Source of the DNA: Bondarzewia mesenterica
Lineage: Eukaryota; Basidiomycota; Agaricomycetes; Russulales; Bondarzewiaceae
NCBI GenBank assembly: GCA_004802705.1
Contig: SGPL01000014.1
Coordinates: forward strand, 62,001-126,000
Reading direction: 5' to 3'
Length of the DNA stretch: 64,000 bases
Shown here piece by piece: positions 36,532 through 47,340 of this stretch (positions are counted from its first letter, which is position 1; each line of letters starts with the position of its first letter). Under the pieces are notes generated by a model. That model did no database searches and had not been told where the DNA came from. It was given only the letters and a program-made list of their open reading frames with translations. A program made the translations under genes and the position numbers.

Positions 36532-38879
36532 CTATGCAGCGCTCACGCCGCCAGGGGCATAGCGCTTTTCACCGACCGCGAGTTCGTGCTCGTACAGCGG
36601 CGGGAGTGTTTCGACATTCTTCATGCGGAAGATGTACTTTTGATGTTTCGCGGAAGCGCCTTGATCTGGTAGGCCGCATGTAGTCGCGTTGAAACGGAGA
36701 ATACTGCGTATGACGGGCCAACAATTTGTGAGACAAAAGTACAGGGGTTGACGTATAGGAGCACCGACCTTGGTCAAGCTCTTCCAGTGAAAGTGCCTTC
36801 GTTTCGGGAACAAAGAGAAGTACCAGGAAGAAGCCGATGACATCCCAACCTGCGTACCAACCGAAAGCGCCTTGAGGTTTGAATGCACCAAGTAATCGAG
36901 GGAAAGTGATTGCGACGACGAAGTTGCTGGAATGATAGGCTGCGATCAGATTCTGCATAAATGAAGATGGAAGAGCGGCACTCACAAAAACCAAAGGACG
37001 GCTGTCGAGAACGACATGCCAATGTCACGAACATACAGAGGATATGCTTCGGCGGAATAAGTGAATGGCACCGGCCCCTCGCCAGGTGAATAAGCACAAC
37101 CGAAAAGATACATCCCAAGAGCTACCACAGCAACCCGAGCCTTGCTTTCTGCAGGGATCCAGCTGTAAAAACCGAAGTCAGCTGCCACACGCGGGGAAGA
37201 CATGCAAAGTCAAACGTGCAATGCGAATCCGAGAACAAGGAGGAAGATGGCCATCAAAGGGAAAGTGGTAAGCAATAGATTGCGGCGGCCAAACGTATCA
37301 ATAGTCCACACGGCAGGGAACGCCATCACCCAGTTGATAGCGCCGAATCCGAAGGAGGCCAGCAAAGATTGTATTTGAGAGAAGTTTGCTTGCGTGAAGA
37401 CGGACGAAGAGTAGTAAGCAATGGCGTTGACGCCGCAGAATTGTTGCCTGTGAACACAGATATGAGTCACTTGGATTGTCCAGAAAATCAACATCTGCTT
37501 ACATGAACATGAGGATGGAGGAAGCCATGGTGGCACGGCGGTTGCGAGGCACAGTGAAGAGCTCCTTGAATCTGTTCCTGTTCATGGTCAACTGAGACTC
37601 GGTTTCGAGAAGGACGTGGATATCTGTGTATACGGTCATGAGAGCTCTGTCAAATATATGGAGATTTCACTGACAGTAGAGGTCTCGCGCGGCTTGAATG
37701 GGGTGACGACGCAATCGTGCAAGAGATTGGTATGCCTTGTCGTACCGGCCCTTGCTGATTAACCAACGTGGAGACTCCGGACAGAAAAACACTTGCGCCA
37801 TAAGGAGGAGGGCAGGCATACCGGCCTTGCATCATACAAATTAGTTAATCACCATGTCATCTAGAGACAGAGAGACCTATGACATACCGATGCCAGCATT
37901 AGCCGCCAGTTAAGACCAGTGATGTGAGGCTTGTTGGGGACACGGAAAAAGGCAAGGTCTGCAACGTAACCGAGCATGATACCGAACGCCGTCCACATTT
38001 GCCACATCATGACAAGGCCACCTCGGATGGGTGCAGGCGCGCACTCTGCAGCATAGACAGGAACGGTGGCCGACTTCGGACCAATACCTAAGCCGAGGAC
38101 GAAACGAGCGATGAAGAGGTGCTGCCACGAATTAGTGACACCTTGCCAGATACAGGCCAGGAAAGAAATAGTCGCGGTAACAAAGATGGTTCCACGACGA
38201 CCGAGAAAGCGGTTAAGAGGTTCAGTTAGCCAACAGCCTATGAGAGCGCAACACAACTGGACGAAAAAAACAGAAATCTTCAGACGACTGCGAAATGCGG
38301 TAACAAACTGGACGTACATATGGAGCGGAGTTGACGAGACCGAGAAGCCACTGGTTTCTGCCCTGGTTTCCGTCTGAAGAATTGGGGTCGATATTAAACT
38401 GTGGCGCGAAGAAAAGGTTGGCGCCGTTGATAACGGCTTCATCCATCTGCGAGTGACGTTAGTCTAAGAAAAAACATGAAACGGAAACAGCATACCCCTT
38501 GCACAGCAGCAGCTATGGAACACAAGATGACGAGGTAGTAAAGAGTGCCGGGTTGGTCCCATTTATGAGTGATCTCCCTCCGGAGATGAGCTTTATCATC
38601 CTCGGTGAGGAGGGGTAGAGACTCAAAGGCGGTAGGATTCTGGGCTATGAGGGCAGCCTTTTTGAACTCCTCTGTGAGATGTCCGAGATTGTGAGATCTA
38701 GCAAACTCCTCGCCATCCTTCATGAGCTGCTCATGGGAGATACCAGCCAAAGGGTTAGCGAGCTTGACATTAAGGGCATGAACATCGTCAATCCGTTCTT
38801 CTTCCTTGCTATCCTCCAGCGACTGGCGAGGCTTCTTCTCGAGCGAAGCGTGATCGCTGAACGTTGGCGTGGTAGACAT
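36532..38879 (-). CDS. Sugar porter (MFS), C-terminal tail frameshifted
   Basis: A twelve-helix sugar transporter of the SP family. The ATG at 38879 starts an N-terminal cytosolic domain of about 110 residues with [20 protein letters not shown]. Family motifs follow: [102 protein letters not shown], and [20 protein letters not shown]. As written, the last exon hits TGA at 36621-36623. The peptide expected next, [18 protein letters not shown], lies in the neighbouring frame and runs to a stop at 36532-36534. The shift falls at an A-run (36638-36641 on the minus strand), where one more A would keep the family tail. The span given includes this tail. Substrate is probably a hexose or polyol. Confidence 0.9.
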
Positions 38880-38935
38880 GCTGAGAGATACAGAGGAAGG
38901 AAACTGGGGGCATGAAATGGTTCATCCGGGTCGTG

Positions 38936-38943
38936 CTTTTATA
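38936..38943 (-). promoter_or_regulatory. TATA box of the sugar porter gene
   Basis: TATAAAAG on the minus strand, 57 nt upstream of the ATG at 38879, the same spacing as in the carotenoid oxygenase gene. Confidence 0.55.
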
Positions 38944-40641
38944 AGTTGGAGCTAGATCAGAGATCTGTGTCAGTGTGGAGAATAAACGAAAAATGGAAAC
39001 GAAGCGCCGGCCCCACACCCCGTGGCAACTCGGTGGTGGGGCCCCGGTTTTGCGCTGCAGGTTTCGTCTGGCAAAGCCCATGCTCTTCGGAGCTTTTCAT
39101 AAGTACCTTCTGAGCTCTCGCTAGCCCTCGCTGCAAAATGGCTCCCCCATTCGCCCAATGTTCGTACGCATTCCTTCTCAGCGCGCCCAATGGTGCTTAG
39201 CCCAGAGCGCTTTTTCTGTTTTGTTCTGTGAGCTCTTTACCTCCGCATGGCCCGTAATTGTCACGCCAAGAATGTTGCCGTTATCGTTCATGAATCTCGT
39301 TTGCCCGCAACCCTGCATGGTGAGCTGATTGTGCAAACAACCGAGATTTGTTCGCGCTCACCTCGAGTTTGCTTATCCTGCAGTGGTACCGTCAAAACTT
39401 TGTAGCGGTGACTTCGAGTCAGTACTTTGTTCATCCGACCGCCATTGCCGATGGCGTCATCCGGAGTTTGAACATGTAAGTTAGATTTCAGCGTCAGCGC
39501 GTGCACCGCAGCCTTGGCTCCACTTCTCTTGTCGCGACGGCCAACTTGACAAAACTACAAGCAGACGCTGCGACGTGGACGAGTCAAATCTTTGCTTTAC
39601 CTTGTATCTCTGTCGTATCTGTATCATGGCTTTGCTTAACTGGATTCCCATTCTAGCTCCGTTATTCACTGAGCAAGTACGGTTCACATAGTGTTTGATC
39701 GGCAGCTTCGTTATCCTCACACAGGTATGTAAATCTGTTCAACCTCTTGTTCCAAACCCCTATGTTCAGGAAACTCTGATCTCGGTTTGATACGACACTC
39801 TTGAAACCTTTTCAGGCCTTATAGCGCTCATAGATAGCACCGATAACCTCCCGTGCCCGCGCCTCCCCACGGTTCAGTTGCGAATTCCGACCTGCTGTTG
39901 GTACTTGTATGAATGCCTGCTGTGGGCTAGAAGTTTTTTTTCGGAAACTGTAGCCTGTCAAATCGTCAGACTTATTCGCCCACTTTTTGTGTTGTGCGGG
40001 TCCACCTTCCTGGTACTCGACATACGCTTCATCTTTCTTCGAACGCGACGTTTCTGATTGCTCACCCACGACAACTCTAACTCATCGTTGGCTTCACGCA
40101 AGGGGTGGGGATGAAACACACTTTTGAGTTTCGGACACGCGGAATGTATATTTGGCGTTTTGGATTTCTCCGGTGCTATCACATGTCTGTTCACATCCGC
40201 CTTCTTCCCAGTTCTCCCCCTTAATCCGTCGAAAGCTCTCACATACCGTCGGCCGCCAGGCACAGCATGATTTTGGGAATCGCTTGTCGCGCTTATCGTC
40301 GAGCTCCATTCGTCTTCACCCTTCGGGCCGCGCCCCGATGTACGAAACCAGATCAGTTCGCGGATCGCGACGGAGCTGGGATACAGTCGCTATCACATAC
40401 CCCTCACCCTGTCAGACATGCAAGCGCAGCGACGTTGTCACGATTTCTCCTATTCTACACCATCAGGAGTGCACTCAGCGTCTTCGGCTATGAGAGAGTG
40501 GTTGCAACATTGGGAAGACTCAGTGAGAACACTTCAAGCTATCGGAGCGCGACGTTCTATGAACATGCTTGTGCATAGAGTTAGGAGTTAGGAGCGTAGG
40601 TAGAGCTTAGTTCTCGTGCAATCACATTAGACTTCACCAGG

Positions 40642-40779
40642 AACGTCAAGCCATGAATCTGTCGGAACCATGTCAGATGTTGTTTGATTGGCTTAGAGGC
40701 TCTAAGCTCTGCCTAAGCCAATTAAACAACATCTGATATGTGATCACTATGGTTCTTTTGGATTCATGGCTTGGCGTCC
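40642..40779. repeat. Near-perfect foldback hairpin, arms of about 57 nt
   Basis: The left arm (40642-40698) and the right arm (about 40712-40779) are reverse complements over nearly their whole length. Shared blocks include CAAGCCATGAATC, GAACCAT, CAGATGTTGTTT and ATTGGCTTAG. The right arm carries an extra block of about 12 nt with a GTGATCAC palindrome. The loop is about 14 nt. No target-site duplication is obvious. It may be a MITE-like foldback element or a hairpin RNA precursor. Confidence 0.85.
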
Positions 40780-41373
40780 GCGGTGCTTGCCAAATGATGA
40801 TGGAGCCGCGCTCATTTCCGTGGTAGTATTTCGTGCCTATGGACGGCGTGTGAGAGGGATTTTTTTCTCGTTACTCGTGGCACCCAACTGCAAGTATCTA
40901 CTAACAGAGTGCATTAGCGCAGTTTGGCGTTCTTGACCGATGAAACGATCCGCTCTCATGTGAAGGGTGCGCGGAGTCTGAGTACGCATCGCATCGCATC
41001 CAGTGTTACTTTACCATTCATAACCACGTCGTAAAACCCGGTCAGGCGGCATTCATAAATTACAAAATCTCGTCTGTGCTATTAGTATGGAGATTGCGAC
41101 CTGCTGATTGACAACAGACAACACTTCATGCTGATTCACTGTGCTTATGTCTTACCTGCGGATATATAATCACCGTGCCAGACGCATGCATTCAGTACCC
41201 ACTGCTTTAAAAAACTGATCAGTTACTTGGGTACGTGACGACTTAGCCACAGGACCAAGACATCAGACGGACACGTCGCGAACAACGGGCGCAACAGTAT
41301 GTTACAAAAAGCAGGCTGATATATACACAGCAGAGAGGCTACCACGCAAGCGAGATGCGGGTGATGCGGGTGT

Positions 41374-41578
41374 AGAGGGTGTGAGAGGATGAGGACAGCA
41401 TGGTAGGGTGGGTGTATGGACAGTGTTCGGCAAATATTAGAGAACCAGAGTCGTCCTAGGCATTTTTGACCGGATCGACGAGGACTTGACGAGGAATATC
41501 GAATGTCGTTCAACGTCGGGCAAGATGTCGAAGTGGAGTCGGGAGAGTCGGAGGATAATGTGTCGATGTGTTCAGGAC
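41374..41578 (-). repeat. Inverted second copy of the left-edge repeat
   Basis: Read on the minus strand, this segment matches 812-1024 on the plus strand with small gaps, including a block of about 12 nt present only here. Shared pieces include CATTCGATATTCCTCGTC, CGATCCGGTCAAAAATGCC, ATATTTGCCGAA and CACCCACCCTACCATGC. The two copies are 40 kb apart, so this is a dispersed repeat. The parent element is unknown. Confidence 0.85.
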
Positions 41579-41767
41579 GAAAGGCAGGGTCGACGACAAT
41601 GGCCAGATACAGCAACGAAACAGCAAAACATCAGCAAAATAGAAAGATATAAAAAATGTCCGATCAGTGGGAAGGATGTGGTGAAGTCGGAGGGATGGGA
41701 TTGTAGGTTTGGCGAATCAGAGGCGAAGTCGAGATGGTCGGCTAGAGCCGCGGCAGGTATGATATCT

Positions 41768-42477
41768 TCAGTAGTCGGGATCAATCATTTCAATGGCGCC
41801 GCATTGTTCGCAGTGACTCCACATCGACCTCTGGCCATGGGGACTAGCCGAGCACGCAACGCGGAGCTTCGGAATTTGAGTGCAAATGCTGGAGACGGGC
41901 CGAGGGTATACAGGTGATGTCTGTCAGCATATATTTCTCGCAACACACTGATGCAGTACCGTCTTTTACGAAGAGGACTTACCCATGATGCGCGAAAGAA
42001 TTTTTGGGCTCGAGGAGACCAACAGCCCGTTGGGGGAGCTGCGGCGGGGGACTCGTGTACCTCGAGAAATTGTGAGAATTAGTATCAACGGTACCGCCAG
42101 GGCCACCAAAAAACGGATTGGGGTAAATGTTGAAGGACGGATAAGATGCTGATGAACGCGAAGCATAACTATGAACCAAACATGATTAATGCGGTGCCGC
42201 GGGGACATACCAGAGTTCGAAATGTTTGAGTTCGTGCTGGAACCGCTGTCGTGACGAATGTGGTATTGCTCGACAGTGGTAATCTCACTATCGGACGACC
42301 CGTCCGACATCGTCACGTCGGTGTCAGGCTCGTACGCAGGGAAGGGAATACGTCTGAGCTGTTTTGCCTGAAAAAGGAAACGAGTGAGCATTGAACGCGT
42401 CGCGTCGCGCCGACGAGAGCACTTACACTGCGGATGCTTTCAACGGACTCAGACTCGAACTTTCTTTTAATGGCCAT
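41768..42477 (-). CDS. Small conserved-looking protein with C-terminal Cys cluster
   Basis: The gene has four exons from ATG 42477 to TGA 41768-41770, giving about 170 residues. The N terminus is basic (MAIKRKFESESVESI) and continues QLRRIPFPAYEPDTDVTMSD. A Ser-rich linker follows, then an aromatic/Pro region (ASYPSFNIYPNPFFGG and VGLLEPKNSFAHHG). The last exon starts at 41888 and encodes ICTQIPKLRVACSAS and MWSHCEQCGAIEMIDPDY. The C-x-x-C and two upstream cysteines look like a small metal-binding knuckle. The other reading of the last exon lacks this pattern, so I prefer this frame. Function is unknown; a nuclear location is plausible from the basic start. Confidence 0.7.
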
Positions 42478-43011
42478 TGTATGGAGCAAAGGGATATGCA
42501 AGGGGGACAACGGATTTGAGAACACTGGCTCCGATGGGGGCTCTGGCAAGCTTGGGAAAGGCGGATATTGAGGTGCCCCTCGTTCTTATAGAAATCGATG
42601 TTTGGACATATTTGAAGGGTCGCGGACTCGCAATGGAATAGAATCAAATAGTCACGTCGGCCGGAAAAGAGGAGCCGGCCAGAATATACCAGTTCCGATT
42701 GGTGGATGCACCTTCTCTCCGAGACATCCAGAGGATTGTTTCCGAATGTGGAAATACAAATCCGCGGCCATACCCTGGAGAAGAATGATGTGACATATTA
42801 GAGTGACTACTGTCACGGATCGAGACCCTACACTCACGTGTTGGTCTACAAAGTGCCATCAACGAAGAACACGGTCCACAGCAAGACCAAGTCCACAAGT
42901 CCATCCTCCGCTCGAGGCTCCAGGCCACCCATTGCAGATTGTACAAGTCCCCAAGTCCTCTATACTTTGTTTCCTTGGGCCGCTTCGCGCTTCACATCCG
43001 GCATAGTTAGC
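42478..43011. promoter_or_regulatory. Divergent intergenic region
   Basis: These 534 nt separate the start codons of the Cys-cluster protein (-) and the Apq12-like protein (+). The region is presumably a shared promoter. Open frames here are upstream extensions without family support, and no TATA box is clear. Confidence 0.45.
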
Positions 43012-43806
43012 ATGGATTACTATAATCCAGCAGACATCCCGTTGCCGGCCTTCCTGGACCCTTTACTTCAGTATCTGTCTTCCAACGTCCCCCCACCGTT
43101 GTACTCTTTCCTCATCACCGCATTCTCCTACGCGTTGGCTTTATTCACCGGCTTGCTCAACCTATTATTACTTCTCGCATCCACCGATCCACGTGAATGG
43201 GATGTTCAAACAATCCTGCCACCTTTGATCAGCATTCTTGCGGCATATCTGGTCCTTGTCAGTGTATACCGGACGACGACCTGGATGGTGCGGACAAGCA
43301 TATGGATGCTCAAATGGGGCGTGATTATCAGTTCGCTGGCAGCAGGTGCAGGATTTATTATGGGGAATCAGCACGGAGGCGGCGGTGTTGGTCAATGGAA
43401 TGGCGCAGGGGGGTTCATACCCGCTATATCCGGGATGTTGTTCGGCGTCACAAATGGACCACGCGATAATGCTGGTGAGGGCTCAAACCCTCTACGATCA
43501 CGAACGAATACTCCCCCACGAGAACCTCGCCCTAAACCTTGGGAATCTTTTGACCGTCATCAGCAATGGCAATACCAGGAGAACGCTAACGGTGAGCAGC
43601 CAAATGTGGTGGAAGAGATGCAGAGATTTGCGGGGAATGTGATGGAGGCTGTCAGGGATAGTGGTTGGTGGGGCGTTGCGCAGGGATTGATGAATGATTT
43701 GGGACAGGAACGAAGTGACGAGCGCGAGCGCGAGCCGAAGGATAAAAGCGGCAGACGGAAAGGGCGGGGTAGGAAAGCACGTACAGAGGATGGGAACGAT
43801 ACGTGA
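43012..43806 (+). CDS. Membrane protein, probably Apq12-like (nuclear pore assembly)
   Basis: A single-exon gene of 264 residues. The N-terminal half has hydrophobic helices (PLYSFLITAFSYALALFTGLL and ISILAAYLVLVSVY) around a DPREWDVQTILPPLI turn. It then continues YRTTTWMVRTSIWMLKWGVI and a glycine-rich GAGFIMGNQHGGGG. The YRTT-W-x-KWG block is what I recall from the fungal Apq12 family, which works at the nuclear envelope in pore biogenesis and lipid homeostasis; this match is from memory. The C-terminal third is charged and disordered, ending in a basic RRKGRGRKAR patch that could be a nuclear targeting signal. It ends 178 nt from the stop of the convergent MPC2 gene. Confidence 0.6.
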   Translation: MDYYNPADIPLPAFLDPLLQYLSSNVPPPLYSFLITAFSYALALFTGLLNLLLLLASTDPREWDVQTILPPLISILAAYLVLVSVYRTTTWMVRTSIWMLKWGVIISSLAAGAGFIMGNQHGGGGVGQWNGAGGFIPAISGMLFGVTNGPRDNAGEGSNPLRSRTNTPPREPRPKPWESFDRHQQWQYQENANGEQPNVVEEMQRFAGNVMEAVRDSGWWGVAQGLMNDLGQERSDEREREPKDKSGRRKGRGRKARTEDGNDT

Positions 43807-43984
43807 TCTAGGTGTCGGCGGTTGCATTGGTTGGATGTTCGTGGACTTCTGAAGAGTTATACTCATGTATTCCTAGACAGCATTGGCGGCTGGAGTTTAC
43901 TTTTCTATATAATAATATCAAATCTATTCCGCGATCGAGCGCAGTCAACAAAGCAGATAGCAAGAAAATCTGATGTAGTCTGGC

Positions 43985-44584
43985 CTAAGCCTTCTTCTCC
44001 TTGTTGGCAGCTTCCTGCTTGAACCGGTAACTGGAAGCACAGTGTCAATTCAGCGTTAGCGTCAATGAAACTGGGGCTGAGGCGCTTACTTCGCAATGCG
44101 TGCCAGCTGGCTAAGGCCTGTTGAGCCGACGAAGAAGTTGACCTGTGCCAAAAAATCAAGACTTCAGATACTTGGAGAGGTCAAGACGGGATTCAGGACG
44201 TACAGCTGCCAGGGAGTAATTTACAGGCGTGATGACAAGAGAGTATCGGACCCAGATGAATCCCGTCGCGGTCAGTGCTATAGAATGTACGGAAAGCAAG
44301 TTCACCCGTCAACCGACATTCACCAGTCAAGTCCATGTACGTACCGAGGTTTTGAGGAATACTCAGCTTCTCTGCTGGTCTTCCCATATCCTTCAACCCA
44401 GCAATAACCAGGCACCATTTCATGAGCGGTGCCCAGAAAAAGACCGTCTTAGGGCCTGGACATCGAGCGTTTTCCATTGATATCCTCGCCTCGACTTGAA
44501 GATTGGAGCGGGAAACGCACCTGCTGGGTGGTTCATAAACGACTGGAACTTGGACGTGGCGGCTGCTGGTGCTGCTCCAGACAT
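43985..44584 (-). CDS. MPC2: Mitochondrial pyruvate carrier subunit MPC2
   Basis: The product is one half of the inner-membrane carrier that brings pyruvate into mitochondria. Exons from ATG 44584 to TAG 43985-43987 code for about 115 residues, the normal size. The chain reads SKFQSFMNHPAG, PKTVFFWAPLMKWCLVIAGL, DMGRPAEKLSIPQNL, then TGFIWVRYSLVITPVNYSL, NFFVGSTGLSQLARI and ends in a lysine-rich KEKKA tail. The HPAGPKTVFFWAP start and WVRYS-x-VI-P-NY block define the MPC2 type rather than MPC1. Four short introns interrupt it. No other MPC gene is in the window. Confidence 0.93.
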
Positions 44585-45058
44585 CTTGCTTCAATATTCA
44601 ATGTTCAATCGTGGAGGAAGAAGGTTAACAAGTCAGCAAGCAAAGTTCGCCAAAGTCAGGCGAGATGAATGTAATTATCAATGGACGTCCAGTGACCGGT
44701 CAGCGCGGAGCACCCAGCGCTCTGCCTTTTCTGGAACAGCGTCATACAGATTTGAAGGCCTGCCCCGCTGCTGCCAATTCACCCATGTTTCCACGTTTTC
44801 CAGCAACACAGGACCAAGAACAATCTGCACTGATAGTCTTGAGCAAACGACGAAACAGGCGCATAGTTACACCAAGTTTACACCCATGAGATCAGTGACA
44901 AGAATTACGGTATGCATAATTAAATGTGTGAGTAAATAATCGAGAAAATGGCAATACAACAGGTGTAAGGATAATCGGGACAATAAAGTACACCTCAAAA
45001 TATGGCTTCAAATCGACAACTTACTGGCCCGAATTGCCTCGTCCGTATCCCATGCAGT
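44585..45058. other. Intergenic, no gene supported
   Basis: About 0.5 kb containing the MPC2 promoter and the 3' end of the next gene. Only short frames occur here. Confidence 0.45.
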
Positions 45059-46508
45059 TTAATAACAACCATATCTCCCTAAGCTATGGTACCTGCGGTG
45101 CGGCCCATCATGATGGTGATGTCGATGATTACGTCTCGAGGATTCGATAACTATGGTCGACGGCTGCTGAGAGACATATCCGCTGCCTCCGTATCCCATC
45201 GTGCCAACCCCCGGTGCATAGACTCCACCCATACCTGATCCGTAGCCACCTCCATAACCTACATTACTCCCATAAGCCCCATAACTTCCATAGCCACCTG
45301 TGCCCACTTGAAAGTTCGTTTGAGCAGGAATATGTCCATATGGAGCACCGTAGGAGACTGTGGAAGTAGTAGGCATAACCACAGCGCCGCCAGGGTATAT
45401 TGGAGATGCAGCATTCACATACGGCGATCCTAGGACCACCGATCCCGCCTGATTATATGGCGATGCACCACCATACATCGAGGAAGGCACTGAGGAAGGG
45501 TAGCCCGTTCCCACCATTGGTGATCCCGCATACGGGGAGACTCCCCCACCGCCCATTGGCATTGGCATCGGCGAGTAAGGGCGAGTGCCGTTCGAGAAGC
45601 GATGCTGATTAAACACGATATCATCCTCTGCATATGGGTCGAATGAATCAGAGCCAAAGGATCTGCGGCGTCCGCGATAGTAGCCTGCCTCCCCGTCCAT
45701 GTTATGATCAAAAACCATGGATGCGGTGGCCGCTGCTGCTTCAGAGGCGGCTTGGAGAGCGAAAGGTTCCATGCCTCTACCGGTCTCTTGCCACAGGCGC
45801 TGGGCTGAGTGAGGAAGTATTGGTTGAGAGACGTACGTAGATGCGAAAGATCATCATGTGGCATAACATACTTTCTCCGACAGCCAATCCTATCAGTGCT
45901 TCTTTTTGTCGTTCGTACCCTGGATTCACTGCTTCGTATACCGAGGCATGGTGCATAAAGTGTCTGAAGGCTTCATACCCGGCGGCATGTCCTATCTCGG
46001 ACGGTAACATATTCATGATCTCTCCCTAGACGTTACCAAATGATTAAATATATGCAATTCAAGTGATAAAACGCGCAAATCACATACTAGGCCTCCATAT
46101 GCGCGACGATGCCAATACCTCGCTTCATTCATACCCACTCCCACAGCACCCGCTGAGAGTCGATTCACGGCATGGGTGTAATAGGAACTGGATTCACGGA
46201 GAATGTCATTCGATGCAATGCCTAAGGCCAATGAGAATACCCTCACGGGTCAGCATCCGCCGCATAAGCCCTGTAATAGTCCAATCCACCCCCTGGAGAA
46301 AAGGCATCATAAAGGTAAGTGCAAGCTTGATGTGAAAAAGAGTAACTTACAGCCTTCGCGGGGTTGAAAGAATGGTGCGGGTGGACGGCCAAACCGGAAC
46401 TAATGAGAAAAATCGACAATCAGAAACGGCGGTGAACGGGTATTCGATGGTGTTTACTTGCTGCGTTCCCCATCCAGGAACACTTCTCTGATAGTAGGAT
46501 AAAGACAT
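45059..46508 (-). CDS. Conserved-looking protein with Gly/Tyr-rich low-complexity tail
   Basis: The ATG at 46508 gives MSLSYYQRSVPGWGTQQ, followed through short introns by a helical domain: VNRLSAGAVGVGMNEARYW, HMLPSEIGHAAGYEAFRHFM-like helix and GYERQKEALIGLAVGES. The large last exon (45772 and below) turns into low complexity. It has MPMPMGGGG, repeated YGG/GYG/YGS steps and SSYG motifs, then ends with HRHHHHDGPHRRYHSLGRYG. The Gly/Tyr/Ser tail resembles prion-like, condensate-forming sequences. The N-terminal domain is predicted helical and has no signal peptide. I do not recognise a function. Confidence 0.7.
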
Positions 46509-47340
46509 ATATGCGATAGTTGGTCTAGTGAAAGAGGGCGGGGGTTAATGAACACAGATATGTTAGTTCCGATGACACTCGGCGCTTTTATCCTGAGCCT
46601 AGTGGAGTTTCAGCATATATGAACGTGTGCACTGACGTCAAAGGGATTGCTCGTGGTACAGACCTTGGCGACAAAACGGCGCTGATCTTGTGTTCCACAA
46701 GCTTTGTGAAAGTTGCTGCATGCACAGTGTTCCTGCCCTCGCACGGGATCTCTCAGGATCTTTCCCGAACTCAGCCAATCGATATGATCTCGCCCTCGAA
46801 TAACAAATACGTGCTATAAAGATTGCACGTGAGCAATTAGCAGGCCGGATCACTAAGTTTTTTCTTGTCAGAGGAATGAATGCGGGGTAGAGCGGGTGCA
46901 TCGTAATCCAGATGCATACCTGGGTTCGAGCTGGAGGTGGGCCTGAGCAGGCCTGAGCTCCAGAGAATCTGAGTTCCCTGTTCATGCTAAGGTAAAAGTC
47001 TTCACGTGATTAAATATACTCAACGGTCGTCCTTGGCATAGTAAAAGGATCTGAGAGAGGAGTTGGTCCAGGTGGTGACGATTTGTTGCAATTGATCGGT
47101 TGCAAAGCTACCAATGACTTGCAGCAAAAATTGAACAAAGATGATGAATTTTGAATCTCGGCGTCCAAAATACGTCACGGGGCGGCCCTCCACGTTCAAC
47201 TCGTTTAACGATTTTTCATTGTTCGACATGGCGCGGACCGCAGATTCGAAAGCATGCATCCCAGTTTCAACAGTTCGTTCAGTAAATTCAATACATACAG
47301 ATCTAAGATAATTTTGCGTCTTCGCAGGCCAACGATCCAA
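46509..47340. other. Intergenic, no gene supported
   Basis: About 0.8 kb between two minus-strand genes. A 106-codon minus-strand frame at 47020-47340 matches nothing I know and lies directly downstream of ILV6, where its 3' untranslated region is expected. Confidence 0.45.

Larger units (their letters stand above)
38880..41767. other. 2.9-kb non-coding region with hairpin and repeat
   Basis: No gene is firmly supported. A minus-strand frame at 39812-40069 (ending AREVIGAIYERYKA) starts with a non-ATG codon and has no clear exon partner. The region also holds the 40642-40779 hairpin and, at its right end, the inverted copy of the repeat seen at 812-1024. Both point to mobile-element debris. 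Confidence 0.5.

Noticed and set aside
39812..40069. Possible last exon of a small minus-strand gene
   Set aside because: Non-ATG start and no upstream exon that joins convincingly.
47020..47340. 106-codon minus-strand frame downstream of ILV6
   Set aside because: No recognisable domain and located where the ILV6 3' untranslated region is expected.
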